Origin: JAAZZIT01 sp964480525 | GTDB taxonomy: Bacteria > Bacillota > Clostridia > Oscillospirales > Ruminococcaceae | Length of the DNA: 25,072 nucleotides | Direction of reading: 5' to 3' | Assembly (NCBI GenBank): GCA_964480525.1 | Contig: CAYZOV010000025.1 | Location: 1 to 25,072 of the forward strand | Shown: one piece after another, positions 7,962 to 16,001 of the stretch | Layout of the letters: the number at the start of each line of letters is the position of its first letter | Numbering within the stretch: the first letter of the stretch is position 1 | Translations under genes and position numbers: made by a program | Notes under the pieces: model-generated | Database searches by the model: none | The model's input: the letters and a program-made list of their open reading frames with translations, nothing else | Told to the model about the DNA's origin: nothing

Positions 7962-9089
7962 TTACACCAAAATTTCGTCGGGAACAACGTCCGCCATACG
8001 TTTATACCCCTTTTTGCTTGGGTGCAAATGGTCGCCGCTGTCGTAAATCGGCAAAAATCGTGCAGGATTTTCGGGGTCACGCACTGCCATATCGAAGTCA
8101 ATGCAACCGTCTATCAAATCGGTATTACGAATCCAGTCGTTAAATTGGTTTCTCACCTCGTCACGGAAAAGCGCATAAGTTCGCCACCCCTCAATAGGCA
8201 AAAGCGTCCCCACATAAACCTTATACCCATACTCACGGGCGGTTTTTATATAGTATTTCATACATTCGATAAGTTCTTCGGCACTCGGCATATCACTCAT
8301 AGGTCTGAAAGGGTTTACTTCTTTTCCCACGGGGTGAATTATGTCGTTGATTCCGTGCTGAATTATAATAGTATCCGCTCCGTCTGTCGGGATTTCGTGT
8401 TCAAATCTTTTTTTGCCCATAAGTCCATAGGATTCGTATGTTATACAGCTGTATTCTCTTAACATTCGTGTTCCGCTTGCGGCACGTCTGATAACAGCCG
8501 TATTCAGTTTTTCCTCACGGTTGCAACGCAAAGTCAGATATTCAGGCCAATCCTGTGCGGTTATGGAATCTCCGTAACAAATCACCGTGCGGTTTTCCTT
8601 TGACGTTAAAACAGACACGTTACTTAAAAAATAAATAATGCTTATTTCTCTGGCAATATCCTTTGGAATCAGGTCAACCTCGGTCATATCGCCGATTGCG
8701 TACAACCCCTCGGTGAGAGGTCCGCTTGTATAAACCGCAGAACGAAGCTGTGTAAAATCTTCAAAATAAAAGCTGACGGTAATAAGAGATTGAGGTGCGA
8801 TTTCAACTTCAAGTTCGTCCGAAACGGCATTTTTGCCCGCCTGAATTGTAACTTCACGGTTGTTATTAAAAAGCACGGGATAAAATTTTCCGTCAATTAA
8901 GGCTGTAATTTTGTTAAGCGTAATACTTTCGGTTCCGCAAAAATTATCAAATGTGAATCTCACGGCTTTTCCGCCGAACTGGGAATAAACAGGATAGCGA
9001 ATAGTCAGATTTTTGTTGTAGCTTTCAGGACGGTTTTCACCGATAGAAATTGCGTTACCCCAAACGCTGGCCCAATGTAAATCTTCCAT
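7962..9089 (-). CDS. Cytoplasmic SGNH/GDSL hydrolase (probable carbohydrate esterase)
   Basis: A 375-residue two-part protein. Residues 1 to about 160 form a beta-rich region like the N-terminal domains of CE2-type and related carbohydrate esterases. The SGNH domain follows, with the nucleophile Ser175 in YGDSI (172-176), a block II glycine in AASGTRM, block III HGIND (245-249, Asn248) and the catalytic Asp353/His356 pair in DHLHPS. There is no signal peptide, so it probably removes acetyl or similar groups from imported oligosaccharides. I chose the ATG at 9089 because AAAGGAAG precedes it and the conserved start MEDLHWASVWGNAIS begins there, although the frame is open to 9158. It has its own promoter and terminator. 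The substrate is not known. Confidence 0.88.
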   Translation of the reverse strand: MEDLHWASVWGNAISIGENRPESYNKNLTIRYPVYSQFGGKAVRFTFDNFCGTESITLNKITALIDGKFYPVLFNNNREVTIQAGKNAVSDELEVEIAPQSLITVSFYFEDFTQLRSAVYTSGPLTEGLYAIGDMTEVDLIPKDIAREISIIYFLSNVSVLTSKENRTVICYGDSITAQDWPEYLTLRCNREEKLNTAVIRRAASGTRMLREYSCITYESYGLMGKKRFEHEIPTDGADTIIIQHGINDIIHPVGKEVNPFRPMSDMPSAEELIECMKYYIKTAREYGYKVYVGTLLPIEGWRTYALFRDEVRNQFNDWIRNTDLIDGCIDFDMAVRDPENPARFLPIYDSGDHLHPSKKGYKRMADVVPDEILV

Positions 9090-9148
9090 CAAAAAATTCT
9101 TCCTTTCGTATGATATGTCTTTGAAAATCCTAAATAAATCCAAAAACA

Positions 9149-9177
9149 AATATATCACAAAATGAAACTCTATTCAA
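9149..9177 (-). promoter_or_regulatory. Promoter of the SGNH hydrolase gene
   Basis: On the minus strand TTGAAT (9172-9177), 17 bases, TATATT (9149-9154), with TGA just before the -10. It lies in the 125-base gap after the methyltransferase stop codon. Confidence 0.72.
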
Positions 9178-9214
9178 TAAACATAATATTAAATTTGCTA
9201 ATTTTTCGTAAAGT

Positions 9215-10372
9215 CTATTTTGCGTATTTTTCCCACAAATACGGGGCTATGCCGTAAAAATCGCAAACTTCGGCGTATTCTTTTTTTAATTTTCCCGCTT
9301 TTTCAGTACAAATATTTTCACATTTAACCCCACGGATAAGAACGTTTTTCGGGGTTTCTTCAGGGTCGATAAGTTCCATAGCGTTCACGTCGTAGCCGTT
9401 AATTTCCAAAACTTTACACCTTAATGCGTCGGTCAGAGCGTCGGCAAATTTTTGTTTCAGAATTGAGTTTTCCTGAATAAAGTCCATCACTACGCCTTTT
9501 GGTTTAAGTTGGTGCATTATTTCGTGATGACAACACGGCGTAGACAAAATCACCCGTGAATTTGAATCAATGCCCTTTGCCAAAACGATATCCGTGGCAA
9601 TATCGCAAGCGTGCAAAGAAACCGTCAAATCAGGCGAACGTTTAATTTCAAATGTGCGTATATCCCCTGCGGTAAAATGCAATCCGTCATAGTTAAGTTT
9701 TTTTGCGGTATTACTGCAAAATTCTATCACATCTGCCTTTAAATCCACGCAGTCCATTGTTACTTTCATGTGCTTAATTTGGGTAAAATAGTAATAAATA
9801 GCAAAACTCAAATAACTTTTTCCGCAACACAAATCCAAAATATAAAGTTCGTCGCTTTTACAAATTTCGTTTTCAACGTCCGAAACAATTTCCAAAAATC
9901 TGTTAATCTGCCTGAATTTTGAACGTTTTTTGTCAAAAATTCTGCCCTCTTTGTCCGAAACCCCCAGTTCAATCAAAAAGTCCACAGGCGACCCGTCGGG
10001 AATAATATAATTCTTTTTTCGGTCGTGTGAGGTCTGGGCTTGTTGAGAAACAGTTCTGTTAATTTTATCAATAACCGTCACTTTGCCTTTTTTTGAAACC
10101 TTAACTTCGCAATCACCGCCCGTTGTTATAATATTCATCTGCTTATAACTTTGCGGAACAAGATTCAAAAGTTCATCGCAAGCATTTTCTGCGGAAATAT
10201 TTTTCTGAAAAGTTTTGCCGTCTGCGTAAAAAAATTCCAACGCAAGGTAAAGTTCCCCCTTAATTTGGCTTAGTCTGCCTACGGTTTTCAAAACGTTTTT
10301 ATCCACACTTTTACTAAGCACCAATTTTTTTAACGTCCTGTTTTTAATCGCAAATTCAATGATTTCTTTCAT
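9215..10372 (-). CDS. SAM-dependent methyltransferase of the PF13679 (Methyltransf_32) type
   Basis: A 385-residue protein. The first 150 residues contain a region that is not a recognised catalytic domain, possibly substrate binding. The methyltransferase core begins with motif I LDLCCGKSYLS (179-189), Asp210 for the SAM ribose, then SLHACDIATD (252-261) and TPCCHHE (278-284). The CCGKS, LHACD and CCHHE pattern is typical of the family that includes eukaryotic METTL25-type proteins and Trm13-like enzymes. RNA or protein could be the substrate; this is inference. The start codon lies only about 35 bases after the GH31 terminator, so it either depends on readthrough or has a promoter hidden in the terminator region. 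Ribosome site AGAGG. Confidence 0.85.
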   Translation of the reverse strand: MKEIIEFAIKNRTLKKLVLSKSVDKNVLKTVGRLSQIKGELYLALEFFYADGKTFQKNISAENACDELLNLVPQSYKQMNIITTGGDCEVKVSKKGKVTVIDKINRTVSQQAQTSHDRKKNYIIPDGSPVDFLIELGVSDKEGRIFDKKRSKFRQINRFLEIVSDVENEICKSDELYILDLCCGKSYLSFAIYYYFTQIKHMKVTMDCVDLKADVIEFCSNTAKKLNYDGLHFTAGDIRTFEIKRSPDLTVSLHACDIATDIVLAKGIDSNSRVILSTPCCHHEIMHQLKPKGVVMDFIQENSILKQKFADALTDALRCKVLEINGYDVNAMELIDPEETPKNVLIRGVKCENICTEKAGKLKKEYAEVCDFYGIAPYLWEKYAK

Positions 10373-10407
10373 AATTTAACCTCTTTGAAACATGGAAAAT
10401 ATTCGCA

Positions 10408-10437
10408 AAAAATCCCAAGCCGTAAAACTTGGGATTT
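10408..10437 (-). terminator. Terminator of the GH31 gene
   Basis: On the minus strand AAATCCCAAG ... CTTGGGATTT makes a 10-bp perfect stem around a TTTTACGG-type loop, followed by a short T-run. It stands between GH31 and the PF13679 methyltransferase gene. Confidence 0.9.
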
Positions 10438-10448
10438 TGTTGTAAAAA

Positions 10449-12791
10449 TTAAAGTTCGATAATAACTTTACCGCTGTATGACGGGCTGATTTCAATACAC
10501 TTGTCTGTTGAAGAAATTGCAATCTTAAAGGTTGCGTTTGTTTGAGTGTATTCGCACTCAATCTTGTTTCCGTTTCTTGTAGCAGTAAGTTCAAAAATCT
10601 TGTTAGCTTCGGTATCGTAAATAGGACAGGTAGCTGTTTTGCCGTCCTCAAGCTCGTAAATTGTGAATGTTGTACCGTTGAGGTAGTCATACTGAATATC
10701 ACGAACGAAGTTACCTGTTGGGAGAATACAGTTTGGCTTAACAAGAGCAGGAATTTCAAAGTAGTTGCAGTTGTGTCTAAACCACTTGCCACCGTCAACA
10801 ACCTTGCCTGTGATAAGGTCAGTCCACTTGCCCTCTGGAACATAGTATTCTGCAATGCCCTCTTCGTTAAGAATTGGTGCAACAAGAATATTGTCACCGA
10901 ACATATACTGTCTGTCAAGTGTAAGACAGCTTGGGTCGTTTGCATAATCAATAACCATAGCTCTCATTACAGGAACGCCTACTTCGTGAGTTTTGATAGC
11001 CTGCGCCCAAATGTATGGCATAAGTTTACCCTTAATATTTGTAAAGAATCTAAGAACGTCGCATGATTCCTCATCAAAGAGCCACGGCACTCTGTAAGAC
11101 TGGTTACCGTGCAAACGGCTGTGTGATGAGAACATACCAAACGCTGCCCATCTCTTGTAAATGTCAGGTGTAGCTGTTGCTTCAAAGCCTGCCATATCGT
11201 GGGAAGTAAATCCAAAGCCTGAAATACAAAGTGAAATACAACCACGGATAACTTCTGCCATTGAGTTATAGTTACCCGAACAGTCACCGCCCCAGTGTAC
11301 TGGGAACTGCTGTCCGCCTGCTGTTGCAGAACGTGCAAACAAGCAAGCCTTGTTTTCGCCGTAGTATTCTTTAAGAACGTTAAATACGGTCTGGTTGTAA
11401 AGATGTGTATAGTAGTTGTGCATTTTGATTGGGTCAGAACCGTCGAAGTAAACAATGCCCTTTGTTGGGATTCTCTCACCGAAGTCGGTCTTAAACGTAT
11501 CAACGCCCATTTCGCAAAGTTTTCTCAAATACGAAGCGTACCACTTGCAAGCGTCAGGGTTTGTAAAGTCAACAATTGCCATACCAGGCTGCCATTCGTC
11601 ACACTGGAATACCGAGCCGTCAGTTTTCTTTACGAAATAGCCGTTCTTCATACCCTCGTCAAAGAGTCTTGAACGCTGTCCAACGTATGGGTTAATCCAA
11701 ACGCAAGTTTTAAGACCTTTCTTTTCGTGAAGTCTTTTAAGCATAGCTTCAGGGTCAGGGAACTGTTCCTTATCCCATTCAAAGTTACACCATTCAAAAC
11801 CTTTCATCCAGAAGCAGTCAAAATGGAACACCTGAAGCGGAATATCTCTTTCAGCCATTCCGTCGATAAAGGAGTTTACAGTATCCTCGTCATAGCTTGT
11901 TGTAAACGAAGATGTAAGCCAAAGTCCAAATGAAAATGCAGGTGGAAGTGCAGGTTTGCCCGTAAGGTCTGTGTAGCCTTTGAGAACGTCTGTAAGGTTT
12001 TCGCCACCGAAAATGAAGTATTCCATGTTTTCGCCCGGTACTGTCATAGAAATTTTTGAAACAGTATCCGAACAAACCTCATACGAAACCTTGTCGGTTG
12101 AGTTTACAAAAACGCCGTAACCTCTTGACGAAACATAGAAAGGAATAGACTTGTACGACTGGTCGGTACAAGTACCGCCGTCGCCGTTCCAAATTTCAAC
12201 GTTCTGTCCGTTTTTGGTAAACGATGTGAACTTTTCGCCAAAGCCGTAGAAATATTCGCCGACAGATGTGTCAAACTGTTCTCTGATGTATGTTGTGTGT
12301 GGGTCGGCAGGATTATTCCAAAATCTGTCGTCAAGCTGGGTCTGGAGTCTGGCCTGTGCCTTGTACTGGCTCTCGAAAATAACGCCTGTTGAACGCCAAG
12401 CTCCACCTGTGAGCTTTTTGTCCTTATAATAATACTGAACGCTCCAAGTTTCCTTTGAAACAACAACCTTAGTATTTCCCGAAACCAAAACAGCTTCTTT
12501 GTCGGTAATAGTAACCTGTGGCTTGAAATTGCCCTCGTTAAGTACAAAATGCGGTCCGTTATCAACATATCCCTTATGGTGAGTAATGTTTACCTTAATG
12601 CAGTTTTCCTGTGTTGAAGTATACTTGATTTCAAGGTTTGCAGAACCCAACATCATGCTTCTGTTGTACACAACAAAAGGTGTTGCCACAACCAAAAATC
12701 CGTTTTCGATTTCTTCAATCTCAAAAGCCTGATTAGCATAGTTTACTTCATAACCTCTTTGATTGAGCCAAAATCCGTCAGCAAATTTCAT
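10449..12791 (-). CDS. GH31 alpha-xylosidase (YicI-like)
   Basis: A 780-residue glycoside hydrolase of family 31, close in length to E. coli YicI (772). The nucleophile is Asp436 in FKTDFGER and the acid/base Asp503 in HWGGDCSG. Cys326-Phe327 in HFDCFWM and Lys434 occupy the places of the YicI residues that shape the xylose pocket, so alpha-xylosidase is more likely than alpha-glucosidase. It would release alpha-xylose from the non-reducing end of xyloglucan or isoprimeverose-type oligosaccharides. There is no signal peptide, so it acts in the cytoplasm. GGAGG precedes the ATG. A palindromic operator at the transcription start suggests control by a LacI-type repressor. The substrate is inferred from motif positions, not proven. 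Confidence 0.95.
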   Translation of the reverse strand: MKFADGFWLNQRGYEVNYANQAFEIEEIENGFLVVATPFVVYNRSMMLGSANLEIKYTSTQENCIKVNITHHKGYVDNGPHFVLNEGNFKPQVTITDKEAVLVSGNTKVVVSKETWSVQYYYKDKKLTGGAWRSTGVIFESQYKAQARLQTQLDDRFWNNPADPHTTYIREQFDTSVGEYFYGFGEKFTSFTKNGQNVEIWNGDGGTCTDQSYKSIPFYVSSRGYGVFVNSTDKVSYEVCSDTVSKISMTVPGENMEYFIFGGENLTDVLKGYTDLTGKPALPPAFSFGLWLTSSFTTSYDEDTVNSFIDGMAERDIPLQVFHFDCFWMKGFEWCNFEWDKEQFPDPEAMLKRLHEKKGLKTCVWINPYVGQRSRLFDEGMKNGYFVKKTDGSVFQCDEWQPGMAIVDFTNPDACKWYASYLRKLCEMGVDTFKTDFGERIPTKGIVYFDGSDPIKMHNYYTHLYNQTVFNVLKEYYGENKACLFARSATAGGQQFPVHWGGDCSGNYNSMAEVIRGCISLCISGFGFTSHDMAGFEATATPDIYKRWAAFGMFSSHSRLHGNQSYRVPWLFDEESCDVLRFFTNIKGKLMPYIWAQAIKTHEVGVPVMRAMVIDYANDPSCLTLDRQYMFGDNILVAPILNEEGIAEYYVPEGKWTDLITGKVVDGGKWFRHNCNYFEIPALVKPNCILPTGNFVRDIQYDYLNGTTFTIYELEDGKTATCPIYDTEANKIFELTATRNGNKIECEYTQTNATFKIAISSTDKCIEISPSYSGKVIIEL

Positions 12792-12870
12792 ATTTTTTCC
12801 TCCAATGCAAAATATTCATATTATTCTGTGCAAAAATATTACACAAAAATATTTTTTTAATTTTATCGTT

Positions 12871-12887
12871 GTGTAAAACGATTACAC
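12871..12887 (-). promoter_or_regulatory. Palindromic operator at the GH31 transcription start
   Basis: GTGTAAAACGATTACAC: six-base perfect arms GTGTAA/TTACAC around a central AACGA. On the minus strand it reads TGTAATCGTTT then TACA, sharing TGTAATCGTTT with the site in front of the GH26-like gene. It starts 5 bases after the GH31 -10 box, so a bound protein would block initiation. It resembles LacI-family sites but is not a strict cre. Confidence 0.65.
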
Positions 12888-12891
12888 CTAT

Positions 12892-12920
12892 ATATTACAG
12901 CATATTCTCACAATTTGCAA
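12892..12920 (-). promoter_or_regulatory. Promoter of the GH31 gene
   Basis: On the minus strand TTGCAA (12915-12920), 17 bases, TAATAT (12892-12897). Predicted start of the message is inside the operator at 12871-12887, giving a leader of about 95 bases. The remaining AT-rich stretch 12921-13017 up to the LCP terminator shows no gene. Confidence 0.65.
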
Positions 12921-13017
12921 TAGTATTTTTTTGAATTTTTATAAATATTTGAAACTTAAACGATATAATTTGCAAAATTCTTTTTGAATTAGTTAAATGT
13001 TTCTGTTTAGATATGAA

Positions 13018-13043
13018 ACAAAAGGCGGTGCAAATACACCGCC
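13018..13043 (-). terminator. Terminator of the LCP gene
   Basis: On the minus strand GGCGGTG-TATTTG-CACCGCC followed by TTTTGTTTC: a 7-bp GC-rich stem and a T-run, a few bases after the stop codon. Confidence 0.92.
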
Positions 13044-13051
13044 CTAAAAAG

Positions 13052-14242
13052 TTATCCGTAAATTTCGTCATGAAGCATTTTTATGTTTGCGTCAAAGTCA
13101 ATTCCCAAAACCGACATTCTGTTAATTGTCATAAAACTGTACGTTCCGTCGGCAGGAACTCTGTGCTGGTAAACGTCATATTTAAAATACTTCGGCGAAT
13201 TGAGAATAAGGCTGAAAATTTCGTCCTCTTGAATATTTGTTGTAATTTTCGGCAACAAAACATTCAAAAAATCGTCAAGTTCAGACACGCTCATTCCCTT
13301 TGCTTTTTCAAAAACTTTCATCATAACGTCACGCTGTCTTTGAGTACGCTGGAAATCCGCATTTCCAACATAACGAATACGGCAATAACCCAAAGCCTGT
13401 TTACCCGAAAGATTGTACGTTCCGCCGCCCGAAAGCGTTCCGTCGTTTGTATCAAGTCCCAAAAGATGGTTAAGTTCGTGAACATAGTTATTCAAAACAG
13501 GCACTTCGGCGTCCGTAACCGTAATTGTCACACCGCCCACGGCGTCGATTACTTCCATAAACGAAAAGAAATTAACCCTGACGTATTTATCCACTTCGAC
13601 CTTAAAATTCTGTTCAATTGTGTCCATCAAAAGGTCAGGACCGCCATACGCATACGAAGCGTTAATACGGTTGTTGTATTTTCCCGGAATAGAAACATAA
13701 GCGTCACGCATGAACGACGTCATGTGAATTTCTTCGGTTTTTTGGTTAATCGAAAGCAAAATCATTGTGTCGGAACGTCCACGTTCGGTGGTGTTTCTGG
13801 AATCCGTACCGATAAGCAATACGTTGTAAACGTCCTCGTCAAAAGCGGGTTCAACGTCCACATTGTCGATATTATCCTTAATTTGCGAATCCACCCTGTC
13901 AATATCTTCCTGTGGCGAATCGGGAACGTCCGAATCCACCAAATCGTCCTCCGGAATAGAATCCACAACGGACATTTCGGTTTGTTGGTGCGGAACAATG
14001 TCGATTTTTCTTATATAATGATACGCCAGCGCCACAAAAGTTATGCCCACAATCAACGCCAACGCAACCACCGAAATAACCACCGCAAGGATAATTTTTG
14101 TAGATTTTTTCATTTTTTTCTTTGGCTTTTCAGGTTCTTTTTCGTTATGTTCAATTTCGTCAGCCTGAACGTTTTGGTTTTGTTTTTTCATTTGTTCAGC
14201 CTGAGAAATAATTTTTTCCAATTCTAAATCCTTATCGTCCAT
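13052..14242 (-). CDS. LytR-CpsA-Psr (LCP) family cell-wall ligase
   Basis: A 396-residue type II membrane protein. A charged cytoplasmic tail of about 45 residues, rich in Glu, Lys and Gln, is followed by one membrane segment (about 47-73, IILAVVISVVALALIVGITF) and an acidic spacer. The extracellular LCP domain begins near residue 138 (YNVLLIGTDSR, GRSDTMILLSIN) and contains the family residues in FMRDAYVSIPG, RINASYAYGG and the arginine-rich CRIRYVGNADFQRTQRQRDVM. LCP enzymes transfer lipid-linked teichoic-acid or polysaccharide chains to peptidoglycan. This is a single-gene unit with its own consensus promoter and terminator. Ribosome site AAAGGAGA. Confidence 0.95.
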   Translation of the reverse strand: MDDKDLELEKIISQAEQMKKQNQNVQADEIEHNEKEPEKPKKKMKKSTKIILAVVISVVALALIVGITFVALAYHYIRKIDIVPHQQTEMSVVDSIPEDDLVDSDVPDSPQEDIDRVDSQIKDNIDNVDVEPAFDEDVYNVLLIGTDSRNTTERGRSDTMILLSINQKTEEIHMTSFMRDAYVSIPGKYNNRINASYAYGGPDLLMDTIEQNFKVEVDKYVRVNFFSFMEVIDAVGGVTITVTDAEVPVLNNYVHELNHLLGLDTNDGTLSGGGTYNLSGKQALGYCRIRYVGNADFQRTQRQRDVMMKVFEKAKGMSVSELDDFLNVLLPKITTNIQEDEIFSLILNSPKYFKYDVYQHRVPADGTYSFMTINRMSVLGIDFDANIKMLHDEIYG

Positions 14243-14269
14243 AGCGTTCTCCTTTCATCAATCATTTTA

Positions 14270-14298
14270 ATTATACATTTTTTTACATATAAATTCAA
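14270..14298 (-). promoter_or_regulatory. SigA promoter of the LCP gene
   Basis: On the minus strand TTGAAT (14293-14298), 17 bases, TATAAT (14270-14275). Only about 27 bases separate the -10 from the start codon, so the leader is very short. Confidence 0.82.
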
Positions 14299-14352
14299 TA
14301 GCAAATTAACACAAATGAGAAAAAAATTAAAGGCGCTATTTATAACATTCTA

Positions 14353-14382
14353 CAAAAAAATCCTCCACGAAAAGTGGAGGAT
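14353..14382 (-). terminator. Terminator of the GH26-like gene
   Basis: On the minus strand ATCCTCCAC-TTTTC-GTGGAGGAT followed by TTTTTTG: a perfect 9-bp stem and T-run, shortly after the stop codon. Confidence 0.93.
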
Positions 14383-14396
14383 AATTTTTAAAACAT

Positions 14397-15836
14397 TTAT
14401 TCGATAACCGGTTCAAAATCAACACGGAGATTCGGAAGTTTTTCAATTGTAGTATAAGAATTGTAAAGTCCGTCCTCTGTGGAGATATCATTTTCACCGC
14501 TTGCAGGAGGTGCAAAAAGTCTAAGCGTAAGGTCTGTTTCGCCGTCAAGCGGTTTTTCAAAGAAAGCACTCATAAGGTCTATCGTCTTAGCCTCTGGTGA
14601 CTTGTAGAACCATTTGCCGTTAATTTCCATCATAATATTGCTGTCGTCATCAAATGTAACTTCGCAGAAATGTGGATTTTTCTCAAAGTGAAGCGGGATT
14701 TCGATACCCTCTGCGTCCTCTGAACCGCCCCATCTGAGTTTTACAGGGAACGAAATTTCGTCGCCCTTTGTCATAGCAGGCTTGAAGAAATCTTCGTGAA
14801 TAATTTCCTTATAGGTCTGCATAACAGGCTGTTCGATACCGCAATCCGAATAGTTAGGGTCCTCGATTTCAAGACCCAATCTGCCTCTATCTCTGAACTG
14901 GTAGAAAGTAAATCCACTGAACCATTCCTCTGGGTCGTTTTTAAGCATTTCGCAGAATTCCTTAACCATTACTGCCTGGTCATACGCACCCGTAACGTCG
15001 CCGTCAGCGTTAAATTCGCTCATTACCATCGGTTTTGAAACGCCGCCGTTGATTTCCTTAAATCTATTGTACGACATTTTTGTAAGCTTGTATGTGTTTT
15101 CAACAGTATCTCTCTTAAACGAACGGTTTACGCTGTCTTTGGTTGCAACGTCAAAAGGCCAGCCCCAATGAAGAGCCATATACTTATCAACAGACCAAAT
15201 ATCGGTTTCCTTAACAGCCTGTGAAAATTCCTTTTCCATAATAATTTCCGTAGCGTTAGGGTCTTCGATACCGCCGATACAAAGAATTGTGGAAACGTTT
15301 GGTGCGTATTCCTTAATAATTCTGTGAAAACGGCAATAAAAGTCTGCAACACCCTGATATGTTGTTCTCTTTGTAAATGAGAACCAGTCGCCTGTTGCTT
15401 CGTGGTTAATTCTCAAAAGAAGTCTGCCGAAAGGTCTTAAATCCTTTGCGATAGCAATAAGGTGTTCGTCCGAAACGTTAGGGTCAACCGTCAATGTGAG
15501 GGTTACGTCCTGTCCGTGACGTCTAACATCTCTCATACAGGTAAACGGTTCGTCGTCTGTTGTACCGTTAAGACCGCCTTTGTATGTAAAATAGTCGTCG
15601 TAAGGATAATCCCATTGGAACGAAACCTCTGCGTCTTTCATAACTTCCGAAATTCTTCCCGGCCACTCCTTGTCAAGTGGATAGTAGCAATACATAAGGG
15701 AAATACTTCTGTGCGGTCTGCCCAGTTTATGAAGAATATAATCCTGATTTACATACTCTCCTCTTTCCGAGCCGTCGCCCAAATCCACGGCGCATTTTGC
15801 TTTTCCCATATGAACTGAATAAGCTTTTAAATCCAT
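14397..15836 (-). CDS. Putative clan GH-A glycoside hydrolase, GH26-like, cytoplasmic
   Basis: A 479-residue protein that looks like a (beta/alpha)8 glycosidase of clan GH-A. LRINHEATGDWF (141-152) resembles the acid/base region of GH26 mannanases (HE..G.WF), giving Glu146. MVMSEFNADG (271-280) would supply the nucleophile Glu274 at the end of strand 7. FTFYQFRDRGRLGLE (309-323) fits strand 8. Residues from about 350 to the end are beta-rich and form an accessory domain. There is no signal peptide. I could not assign it to a defined family or substrate; GH26, GH39 or an uncharacterised GH-A family are all possible. It is a monocistronic unit with its own promoter, a cre-like site just upstream of its ribosome site AAAGGA, and a terminator. 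Confidence 0.7.
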   Translation of the reverse strand: MDLKAYSVHMGKAKCAVDLGDGSERGEYVNQDYILHKLGRPHRSISLMYCYYPLDKEWPGRISEVMKDAEVSFQWDYPYDDYFTYKGGLNGTTDDEPFTCMRDVRRHGQDVTLTLTVDPNVSDEHLIAIAKDLRPFGRLLLRINHEATGDWFSFTKRTTYQGVADFYCRFHRIIKEYAPNVSTILCIGGIEDPNATEIIMEKEFSQAVKETDIWSVDKYMALHWGWPFDVATKDSVNRSFKRDTVENTYKLTKMSYNRFKEINGGVSKPMVMSEFNADGDVTGAYDQAVMVKEFCEMLKNDPEEWFSGFTFYQFRDRGRLGLEIEDPNYSDCGIEQPVMQTYKEIIHEDFFKPAMTKGDEISFPVKLRWGGSEDAEGIEIPLHFEKNPHFCEVTFDDDSNIMMEINGKWFYKSPEAKTIDLMSAFFEKPLDGETDLTLRLFAPPASGENDISTEDGLYNSYTTIEKLPNLRVDFEPVIE

Positions 15837-15855
15837 ATTTTACAAATCCTTTCTC

Positions 15856-15870
15856 TGTAATCGTTTGCAA
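15856..15870 (-). promoter_or_regulatory. cre-like CcpA/LacI-family operator upstream of the GH26-like gene
   Basis: TTGCAAACGATTACA on the minus strand matches every fixed position of the Gram-positive catabolite site WTGNAANCGNWNNCA. It lies in the transcribed leader, next to the ribosome site and about 50 bases after the predicted start of transcription, where a bound protein could act as a roadblock. Confidence 0.72.
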
Positions 15871-15883
15871 TTTTTATCATTTT

Positions 15884-15916
15884 AAAACTGCCAAAACAAA
15901 TCATTTCAGCAGTTTT
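15884..15916 (-). promoter_or_regulatory. 5'-terminal hairpin in the leader of the GH26-like gene
   Basis: AAAACTGC (15884-15891) and GCAGTTTT (15909-15916) form a perfect 8-bp stem with a 17-base loop. It would sit at the very 5' end of the message, a few bases after the transcription start. It lacks a clean T-run, so stabilisation of the mRNA is as likely as attenuation. Confidence 0.5.
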
Positions 15917-15925
15917 GTTATGAAT

Positions 15926-15955
15926 ATTTTACCATACCTAACAATAACTTGTCAA
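15926..15955 (-). promoter_or_regulatory. SigA promoter of the GH26-like gene
   Basis: On the minus strand TTGACA (15950-15955), 18 bases, TAAAAT (15926-15931). Confidence 0.8.
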
Positions 15956-16001
15956 GGGGTTAAAAATATTTGAGATTCTGTTCACTTTCAGTTGACAAAT
16001 T

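Noticed and set aside
10376..10951. A 191-codon frame on the minus strand overlapping the GH31 3' end
   Set aside because: Out-of-frame shadow inside GH31 that also runs through the GH31 terminator; Ser/Thr/Leu-rich with no recognisable fold.
13013..14227. A 404-codon open frame on the plus strand opposite the LCP gene
   Set aside because: It is the mirror of a certain gene; the product is full of His, Phe, Arg and Asn with no domain pattern, and it has no ribosome site.
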